From: Acorus gramineus
Taxonomy: Eukaryota; Streptophyta; Magnoliopsida; Acorales; Acoraceae
Direction: 5' to 3'
Assembly (NCBI GenBank): GCA_030737835.1
Contig: CM060848.1
Coordinates: forward strand, 31,230,737 to 31,294,736
Length of the DNA: 64,000 bases
The position numbers and the translations under genes are program-made. This document shows positions 56,437 to 64,000 of this stretch, in pieces; position 1 is the first letter of the stretch, and each line of letters begins with the position of its first letter. Below the pieces are notes generated by a model. The model saw only the letters and a program-made list of their open reading frames with translations, was not told where the DNA came from and did no database searches.

Positions 56437-57761
56437 CTATCCCCAGAAAGATACCACTTCTCCGTGATACAAGAAGCGGAGCCATTGGTGCCGGGTAGAT
56501 GAGACAGCTTCGATGTTGTCGAGCCACGTCCTTTCGACAATTAGGGGATGGAGGGATCGGATGTCCATGACCATGCAGTTCACGATTGTGGCTACCAGGC
56601 CGATCTTAAGTGAGAGAGTAACCAGCCCGCAGGTGTTTTTGTGTGTGCTGTCAAAAGCGTAGATGAACTCATCCGATAGTTCCAACCTGGGGACCTCACC
56701 TTCAAGCTTTTGGTAAGCGGAGTAAGTTAGGACATTGGTTTCCGCTCCCGTGTCTATGAGAATGTGCCTGAATTCCCTCCCTTTGAGACTTGCAGTGATT
56801 GTGAGGGGTGCGGAGCAGGCCCCGGTTCTGGCGACTTCATGCAGGAGGAAGGCGATTAGATTGGATTGTACGTGGTTGCTTACGGAGTTCATGGTTCCAA
56901 ATGTTCCTTCCGAGGGGTAGTGGTTGTTGTAGGGAGATCTGGGTGGGCTGTTGCCTTCAGATGTGATACCTGGGTGCAGGGTTAATGCAAACATATTGTG
57001 TAAGACCCAGTTATCTTCATTTTCATACCTAAGGCGCGCTTCTCCCCAAATAGTCAGTATGCAGCCCATAAACGGTAGACGAAAGCACTGATGTCTTGGA
57101 GAACAGATTGCCTGGATGATGTTCAGCCATGGCCGTCCTAGCATTAGGGGGTATCTTGTATCAATGTCGGCCACGAAGCATTCCGTCTCACAGATTAGTG
57201 GACCAACGGTTAGATTGAATAATCCGGGACCAATGATGGTTTTCCCGGAATGGTTGAAAGCTTGGATGGTGGAGTGCACCAATTGAACAAAGGGACGGCC
57301 TCGCTTGGGCATTTCCTAGTAGGTGGAACAAGTTATGATGTTCATCCCTAACCCCAGATCGATGAAAATGTTGTTTAGTGGTATGGCCTGGAGTCATCCG
57401 TGAATGTGGAGGGGATATACTCACAGTCTTTGTCAGTGAAGGAGATGGTCATTGGACGGCAGGGACAGTCTACTGTGTCAGTGCTTTTGGAGGACCCATT
57501 GTCTTTCGGATGCAGGTCATCCGAAGTACACTCTCCCTCTTCGGGTCCTTCGTATGCTCCTTCGGGGACCTCCTCGAATGGCCCCTCCTCTTCTTCTTCC
57601 CCAGGATTATGTAGTCCGCTCTCGTCTGATTCTAGGTTGATGACTTCAACCATAGCAGGGACTACTTGGTCCTCCTCACCATATAGTATGGCAAGGTCGT
57701 GATCGTCGAGGTTCAGCTGGAAAGGTTCTTCTTGCCTTTCCTCCTCAGACCCTTCTGACAA
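56437..57761 (-). pseudogene. Two tandem retropepsin-like domains of the Tat-like element
   Basis: The first part (57761 to about 57375) is an acidic linker (EGSEEERQEEPFQ). Then comes a first retropepsin-like unit with IFIDLGLGMNIIT at about 57376-57338, where the catalytic DTG reads DLG, followed by a stop and LMLGRPWLNIIQAI. A second unit follows in the same 291-residue frame (57312-56437): LIDTGAETNVLTYSAYQKLE with an intact DTG at residues 187-189, ending HPLIVERTWLDNIEAVSSTR. The enzyme would cleave the Gag-Pol chain. Having two copies suggests duplication with loss of function in the first. No RT follows, and the second unit ends at a stop. Confidence 0.72.
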
Positions 57762-57789
57762 ACTGCCGTCGGTGGTGCTTTCCGAGCTG

Positions 57790-59436
57790 CTTGGTTCTGG
57801 TGATGGATGTATCCTTGGAAGTGGAAGCTTGATTGTGATCTGGCATTAGGTTAGAGAATATGCCAAGTGGCTTGGTGGCTTGGCGAGGGGGATTACCCTG
57901 GCTTAGATGGCTTTTGATCATGGCCCAATCAAGGCACCTGTCATCATTCAGATCGTAGATAAAATTCTAAAAAACTATGCATTGTTCTATAGTGTGACCA
58001 TGCTGTTGATGGTACTGGCAGTAACGTGTAGTGTTAATTCCTGGGAGTGGGGGTTTGGCTACAGGGAGAGAGGTACTATTGGTGTCCCTCATTACCCTAA
58101 AGATATTTGTCAAGGTTTCTGGGAGAGGTGGGTAAAAGTCTCTCTTTCCTATTCATCTTGGGCCATAAAATGTAGGAGGGGAGACCTCATTGTAAGGGCC
58201 CTGTGTAGGCTGCCTAGGAGCTAAGTTTTGTGCTCTTGAGGGAGCAGAGTAGGCAGGGGGAGTTCTGGATTGACCCTGGTTTTGAAATATGGGGCTTTGG
58301 ACTGAAGGGCTTTGGATTACCAGGTTTTGTCGTGTCGGCACGGGGGCGGGTACTGATCGGGGAGTAAAATTTTGATTGGCTTGCCGAGGTGGCATATACC
58401 CAGATGAACCGAGCGTATACTGTCTCAGAGCTTGTCCCTGATCAGGGACCCATACTCCGTTCGGGTAGAGTGCCGAGACTTGTGTGATCTCCTCTACCGT
58501 GGGGGTTTGCGCCTTTCTTGACGGTTGTCCAACCCTATGGCTGATAGGTGGGGACTGGGCTTGGACTACTGGGGTTGCACAACGAGAAATTCTGTTGTGG
58601 CGGTCAATTAGAAGCTGCTACATGGTACAGTCTCCGTATGAAAGACTCGTACAAAGTTCTGGACTCAGGCTCTGTAACATCATGTCAATTTCTTGACATT
58701 CCGTTAGTTGTAAGCAAGATCTGTGGATGATGGTGCGCCACCTAGACACTGCTCAAATTCCTCCCTAGGCCTCATTCTTTCTATGGTCAAGTCAGAGATA
58801 GAGGGGGTCCTAATCCTCTGGTAACCGTAGTGGCCTATAAACTTCTCGCTTATAGCCGAGAAATTTGACAATTGGTCTACAGGGAGTGTGGACAACCATT
58901 GCAGTGCTTCTCCTTCCAGTGATTTTTGGAAATGGAAGACTAACAGGGTTTGATTATCCAGAAAGGGCCAGGCATCTAGATAAAAAGCAATTAAATGAAT
59001 GTCTGGGTCTCCACGATCGTTATACCGGCAAAATTTCAGGATTTTGAATCCCTTCGGTAGGTTGACTGACAGGATTTGTCTCAAATTATGCAGAGACGTG
59101 TTTGGGGACAAATGGGCTAGACTCGGAGAGGATTTTTCGGATGGTGTCGTCTAGGGTTTCTACCTTGGGTGGGTAGTTTAGTGGCCCTGGGTTGGATGTA
59201 GCCTGGTAAGGGCTTGGGGCAGGAAACATTGGATTCGCGAGGGAAGGCAAGGCAAAGGAAAAGGTGGCGGGAGAAAAGGAGCTTGGGCTCGGATTAACCG
59301 AGAAACAAGGTGTTGGTAGTGTATTGGGAGCCTTGGGGGTCTTGACAGGAATTTCCTGCTTCAAGGTATTGGCCTGGTGATAGTCGGTGAGGTCATTGAA
59401 CATGTCCTCGACCGACTGGTACCCTAGGGTAGCCAT
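57790..59436 (-). pseudogene. gag: gag of the Tat-like element
   Basis: The frame starts at ATG 59436 (MATLGYQSVEDMFNDLTDYH) with a proline-rich region. It shifts frame near 59100 into the capsid-like domain, with KFCRYNDRGDPDIHLIAFYL, LLVFHFQKSLEGEALQWL and FIGHYGYQRIRTPS. After another gap a proline/glutamine-rich segment (58395-58153) leads to FYPPLPETLTNIFR. The knuckle-like CQYHQQHGHTIEQC follows at about 58022-57975, the C-x2-H...H-x4-C form common in Tat gag. At least three disruptions are present. The protein would form the particle shell. Confidence 0.78.
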
Positions 59437-59544
59437 CCTTTCTCTAGGTGGCTGAGGAATTGGACAGTTTGGTCTCCCTGGTTGTCTTTCTCCTCTACTA
59501 TTTTCTCATGGGTATAGGCCTCCATGTTGTGAATATGGAAAAGC

Positions 59545-59715
59545 CTAGGTGTAAATGAATGCAGACTCAAAGCAGTAAAGGGTGCGCAGCTATGTGCGGC
59601 TTAAAGCAGTAAAGAGATGTGATTAAAGCGGTAAATGGGTGCGTAGCTGTGTGCGCTTAAAGCAGTAAAGGGTGCGCAGTTGTGTGCAGCTTAAAGTAGT
59701 AAAGGATGTTGTAAT
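59545..59715. repeat. Short tandem repeats in the Tat leader
   Basis: Four imperfect units carry (A)AAGCAGTAAAGGGTGCGCAG and TGTGTGCGGCTT in varied combinations. They lie between gag and PBS. Confidence 0.65.
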
Positions 59716-59839
59716 GCAAAGTAGAGGAGGGTCAGACTTGAGGGGTGGGAAATCTAGCTTTCCTAGAGGGGTGATGGCATTCTAGTCAAGTTATGAAATG
59801 AAGCAGAAGGGGGTTACCTTTTGTTGTTTTCACGTGGGA

Positions 59840-59858
59840 GGTCCCACTGTGATCGCCA
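59840..59858 (-). other. Primer-binding site of the Tat-like element
   Basis: The minus strand reads TGGCGATCACAGTGGGACC just after the LTR end (ATATCGACA GCC). The pattern TGGCGA-CTC-nnTGGGGACC at this position is common in plant Tat/Ogre elements; which tRNA it matches I cannot verify here. Confidence 0.55.
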
Positions 59859-59861
59859 GGC

Positions 59862-60318
59862 TGTCGATATCATTTTTCGGAAAGGTTCCCTGGCCCCGGG
59901 CACGGCGTGCGGGTGGCCTCCGGAAAAGATGTTTTTGGGCGTGGTCCGGTTGCATGTGTGGGGGTTCTTCGGGGATTCGGATCCGATGCGTGCCTTGGCA
60001 GACTCGGTCGGATCGTCTCTCGGAAGGGGGAAGGGGTTTAGGTTCCCGGCTAAGGCAACCGACAGGTCCTCAGAAGGATTCAGGGGATGTTGTGATTGCC
60101 ACCTGCTTTCTCAAAAAGCAGGAAAAGTTAGGGTGAATTTGATCACCTTTATGGGGGACTTCGTGGGGTCTCCGCTCTAGGACACGGGCATGCCGTACAC
60201 GGAGGTGAAAACAGGGATCCTCTTCTGCTTCAGGAACTTGGCTAAAGGAGGTTTTGGGAAATCAGGGTGTAGGTGAGGGTCAGCTAGTGGAAATTAGCAG
60301 CCTAGTAGGGGACGCTAG
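59862..60318 (-). repeat. 5' LTR of the Tat-like element, partial
   Basis: The LTR's 3' end in element sense (CCGAAAAATGATATCGACA) is at 59862. It runs rightward until the B6 LTR cuts it at 60319. GC-richer than its surroundings. No second copy was found in the window. Confidence 0.55.
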
Positions 60319-60851
60319 TGTTATGTCTGTCTCATTTGGAGCCTTATTTTTTCGATCAAAGTCGCTAAAATTTTAGTTTTTAGCCACCTACGAGAGTTGG
60401 AGTACTGATTGAAAATCTAGCTGCATATTATGGGTCCTAGTACCGTTTTGTACTACATATAAAAATTTTATCGAATTCCGGTAACATTTTGAAAAATATG
60501 CAATTCTGAACCGTATCTGGGTTTTGAGAGTTCCTGGTTTGGTGGGTGGAATAGTGTCAAGATATTTTGGTGAATGTGGTGACCTTTGGTAACCTCACCC
60601 CCCCCCCCCCTTTGCTTAGTGGTGAAGCAACCTTTGGTTATTTTGAGTGTTAGAGGGTGAGAATAGGCTTAAGTGCACCCCCCCCCTTTTTCTCTCCTTC
60701 TCATCACCCCCCCCCCCCAAGTTAGAAAAAGCTCTCACTCTCGTCTCTCCCTCTCCCTCTCTGTTTTTGTGTGTGTGTGTGTGTGTGTGTGTTGTTAATG
60801 AAGGAAAAGATGAAGAAGAAGCACAAGAAAGAGTGAGAAAGGGTGAGTGTG

Positions 60852-60886
<35 letters not shown>

Positions 60887-63800
60887 CTCTTCTCTCTACC
60901 CTTCTCATGCCCCCTTTGCACCCTGTTTTTTCCATGAAGGGCTTGAGGAGATGCTGATGAGGTGGTGGTAGTGGTGGTGGTGGTTGAGGTGGTCGTGGGT
61001 GTGTCGAGAACCCCGCATCTCCCCATTTCCCTCCCCCTGTTTGGTAAGGCAGCACTCTGTATTTTAAAGATCTCAGTGAATCTAGTATTTAGAGGCACAT
61101 TTTTAGGATTATGTCTCATATGATATGATCATCTATGTGTCTAGTTGTTATATATGAAATTTGGGATCATTATGATATCTATGGTGTAAGTTAGAACCTG
61201 TTTTGCATGGCCTGTCCAGATTCGCGTAGGAATTGACTTGCTTCTGGAAATAATTTATTTCGGGCTTGTAGAGGCAAAATTAGGTTCTAATGTCTTCATG
61301 GATTATGATCCCAGCATATCAAAGAATGTGTATGATTTATTTGATAATTTTGGGATGTGTATTTGGTGCTGTGGAGATCAAATATTAGGGCTGGTTGCAG
61401 CAGGTTTGGCAGTTTTGCTCGATTGTGTGTCAAGGAGCTGTTTGCATGTGTCTTGTGTGATAATATGGAAGTATCAAGAGTTAGGTTCTTCATGAATTAG
61501 GCTTATATGTGTGTTAGGAGGTTCCATATTTTAATTGTGGATCATTGGTTGTGTTTTACAGATCTCGTAGACCGGACGCGCGGCGATCCGGGTATCGGTG
61601 AGTGGTTCGATCCAACCCTTCGGGAAGCGTTGGATGCACGTAGTTGTGCGTCGCGCATCCGTTGGGCACCCTGACTATACTACTTATTTAGATAAGTAGT
61701 ATGGTCATGTCTAACCCATAATATGTTAGGTATTTGCATGCTAGGTTAGTAGAGCTCGTATATTGGGTAGAACCCCCTTATTTCTATCATATAATTGCCT
61801 ATGTATCATATTCATGTGTGAATTATTATGTTGCATGCGCCCTTCGTGCATGGGCATGCGTGATGTGTGTTAATATGAATGTATAGAATATGCATGCCTT
61901 AGGTAGTCTCTATTTATAGTACTACCTCCCTATGTTAGTAATATCTAGCATGATTAAACCTGGGTTAATAACCGGGTGCATACTTAATATTCCATGGTCA
62001 TAAGACTAGAGGACGTGGTATGGTTGTTGCACCCATCTTGTTGGGGCAAAGCTATGACCAGCTTCCGAAGAGGATGAGACTTTCCCTCTCTCTCGCCCTC
62101 CCTCTTTGCGGGAACTGAGTAAGTAGATGCGATTTCCTACTCGACTCAGGTTCGTTTGGGAATATTGGCATGCACCTGTTAGTGCGCGAGAACGCGCTTG
62201 ACCCTTCCCTTTTAAGTTGGTGATATCCAACGCATTTTAGGGTATATGCTTGAATGCTAGTATGCTTGTATGAGGTATGCTTGTATGCTTGAATGCTTGT
62301 ATGCTTATATGAGGTATGCTTGTATGCATATTATTTAGCCCATGCATGGTATGTATATTGTTTATCCATGTTAGGGAGTATCCCTATAATTATTTGATAT
62401 GTTATCGTGCATATAGTTCATGTACATAACTAAAATATAATTCTCCTGGATATATATGCGCATGTTAAAACTGATTAGGCCCATCTGAAATAGGCGTGAG
62501 TATGACCCGTTGTCGGGTTGTACCTTATTAGTTAGAGCGCTAGCGATGTAATCGCCCCCGTGCATCCGAGCGATGCACTAAATTGGAATTCAGAAGAATT
62601 CATTATCTTATCGGTTTCATTAAGCCAATAGTAATGCCCTTAAGCTAGGCCTACCCGTGCTAGGCGTGTGTATGAACCGCCTCTTCGGTTATGTGCCTTG
62701 GGCTTATTTCTGCGTGAGAGCAGAGGTAACCCATTGTGTCCGAGCGACGCACCCGTTTGGGAGTACAAGAGTATTCGATATCATCGATATGTGATTATCG
62801 AGCGTAGCCTATAGGGTTCGCTTTGCGAACGTGGGGTGCTTCCTCCCGACATCGTCATGCGTCGAAACACCCCAGCATCAAAGCTGTCATGTTTGGGTGC
62901 CACCACTTGTAGGTGCTACCGATGCGTATCGCGGTACACATCTGGCTGATGTACCGATCGTGGAAGGCCGACGGGTAGAGGCTACGCAGGAGAGGGCTAC
63001 CGGATGATATTGCAAGCGTGGAATGCTCCCCTTCGGATTTGCGTTGAAGCTACCCGACGTTAAAGCTGTCCTGACAGAGGGCTTCCACCTGTAGGTACTA
63101 CCGATGCATTCAACAGATATACTGATCATGGGAGTATACCAGGTAGAGGCTACTCGGGAGAGGGCTACCGAATGACGAAGGGTGTAGAACAAAAGGTTTT
63201 CTTACAACAGTCCTGTGTCACCCTTAGGGGTGAGGGTGAGGATGAGGTGAAGTCACGTCGCCGCGTGACCCATTCGTTTTCGTCCGTTCCCATAAATGTT
63301 GGGTCCGGTTACGTATCGATATTTAAGGACATCGTTGGGCAGTTATCTCGATGTAGATGATCGAGTAGTGTTGTGTAGACCAGTAATTCCACGTCTCTTC
63401 GACCAACGGTATGGTCTCTGCCCAAGAGTCCCAAGAGTCTCCCTCCGGGAGTGAGGGTGAGGGTGAGGTTGATCGTGCCGCCATGTGACCTTGTTATCTA
63501 TTGGATTTTCACCCATGCTTTCCTTGAAAGGAAATTGCCTTAACATTGAACTGTTGTAATGGTGATTGGTTTCCAGCCACTCACTGAGCTTGTAGCTCAC
63601 CCCTCGCATACTGTTTCTTTTCAGGGGCAGTGTTGGGCGTTGAGCTGGAGCTTCTCGGTGGCGTGGTCTTATGTGTGTGGAACGTTATGTTCAACGGGTG
63701 GCGAGTGCGAGGTTGTCAGCAGTCCTAGAGTCATTTTATGTATTGTAAATCGTGCATGTGGCACAGGTTGTATTTTATTTGGACTAGACTTGGCTCTCAC

Positions 63801-64000
63801 AGGACATTGATTGTGTATTCGATTCTGTAATGATATTTTTGGTTTACAGACTTATTGATATTTTTATGCTTCCGCTTTTCAGTTGAGTTATCAGTTATCA
63901 TTACTTTGCTAGCTTGTGCATTATTTATTGGAGTCATTGTTGACCTCTTGAAATTGATAGGTGATACTTAATATATTGCCACGTCTCAGGGACGGCCACC
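60319..64000 (+). mobile_element. B-type LTR (B6), cut by the window end
   Basis: Starts TGTTATGTCTGTCTCATTT and runs to CACGTCTCAGGGACGGCCACC, about 15-20 bases short of the usual end (GGGGCGTGACA). Upstream of the donor (TTTG/GTAAGGC, 61044) it resembles the full-length B element, including a poly-TTG run (60853-60885) and GGTGGTGGT repeats. The CpG block is absent: 61044-61561 is ordinary AT-rich sequence. The cassette (61562-61597), twin GAATTC (62586-62601), GGGTGA repeats (63227-63245, 63450-63460) and hairpin (about 63580-63605) are all present. Whether it is solo or the 5' LTR of a full element cannot be told. Confidence 0.88.
61562..61597 (+). other. 36-nt cassette in B6
   Basis: Bounded by GTGTTTTACAG and GTGAGTGG; starts ATCTCGTAGACCGG and ends GGGTATCG. 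The preceding spacer is AT-rich, unlike other B copies. Confidence 0.5.

Larger units (their letters stand above)
47832..60318 (-). mobile_element. Tat-like Ty3/Gypsy element with antisense gene, partial
   Basis: On the minus strand the order is LTR end, PBS (59840-59858), leader with tandem repeats, gag (57790-59436), two retropepsin-like domains (56437-57761), a 77-bp tandem array (55060-56175), the integrase C-terminus (54752-55019) and, in the opposite orientation, a PMD/coiled-coil gene (47832-52610). An antisense extra gene between pol and the 3' LTR is a known arrangement in plant Tat elements. The 3' LTR is not seen, and RT, RNase H and most of integrase are absent. The left limit is where the full-length B element inserted, so sequence left of 37476 may also belong to it. 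Confidence 0.72.

Noticed and set aside
1-64000. tRNA, rRNA or other structured RNA genes
   Set aside because: No cloverleaf or rRNA-like sequence was seen by eye; the tRNA-like strings are primer-binding sites.

Overview
The window is gene-poor, repeat-rich plant nuclear DNA. Evidence for a plant: Ty3/Gypsy chromovirus (Tekay/Del-like) and Tat-like retrotransposon proteins, tRNA-iMet primer-binding sites, a plant L1-type LINE with a DUF4283-like ORF1, a hAT transposase tail, a plant mobile domain (PMD) ORF, and a fragment of a plant myosin-binding (GTD-binding/DUF593) protein. The species cannot be named from the sequence. I see no intact host gene; every recognisable coding region is a broken transposon gene or a gene fragment.

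Layout. (1) 1-17.6 kb is a nest. A solo LTR of family A (336 to about 17522, minus) is interrupted by an A'-type solo LTR (916-3357), by a complete gag-only A element (4192-12901, TSD cccat) that itself holds a B-type solo LTR (8062-11125, TSD attta), and by a second B-type solo LTR (13819-17342, TSD tataa). (2) 17.74-23.49 kb is a PIF/Harbinger-like TIR element (TAA target duplication). It carries the last coding exon of a myosin-binding protein plus a separate promoter-like region, and is interrupted by a chimeric A'/A solo LTR (17814-20213, TSD taatc). (3) 24.41-25.59 kb is a deleted hAT element. (4) 26.28-33.69 kb is an L1-type LINE split by a B LTR (27738-32799), which is itself split by an inverted B LTR (28766-32148). 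(5) 34.53-35.94 kb is an LTR-like unit with flanking direct repeats. (6) 37.48-47.83 kb is a full-length B-type chromovirus with two similar 3.8 kb LTRs around a short, heavily damaged interior. (7) 47.83-60.32 kb is the body of a minus-strand Tat-like element: LTR end, PBS, gag, two retropepsin-like domains, a 77-bp minisatellite where RT/RNase H should lie, the integrase C-terminus, and an antisense PMD plus coiled-coil gene split by a B solo LTR (48388-51473, TSD aaagc). (8) 60.32-64.0 kb is another B LTR, cut by the window end.

The most interesting signal is inside the LTRs. All eight B-type LTR copies carry the same order of splice-like signals: a TATA-like element in some copies, a GTAAG/GTGAG donor, a variable spacer (usually an extreme CpG-rich block, but plain AT-rich DNA in the last copy), then a 27-39 nt cassette (36 nt in five copies) bounded by CAG and GTGAGTGG. 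A hairpin motif and a pyrimidine-rich CAG follow in all but one deleted copy. The A-family LTR has no obvious similarity to B over most of its length, yet shows the same plan with a 58-59 nt cassette. This suggests LTR transcripts spliced from several small leader exons. It is inferred from sequence alone and needs RNA data.
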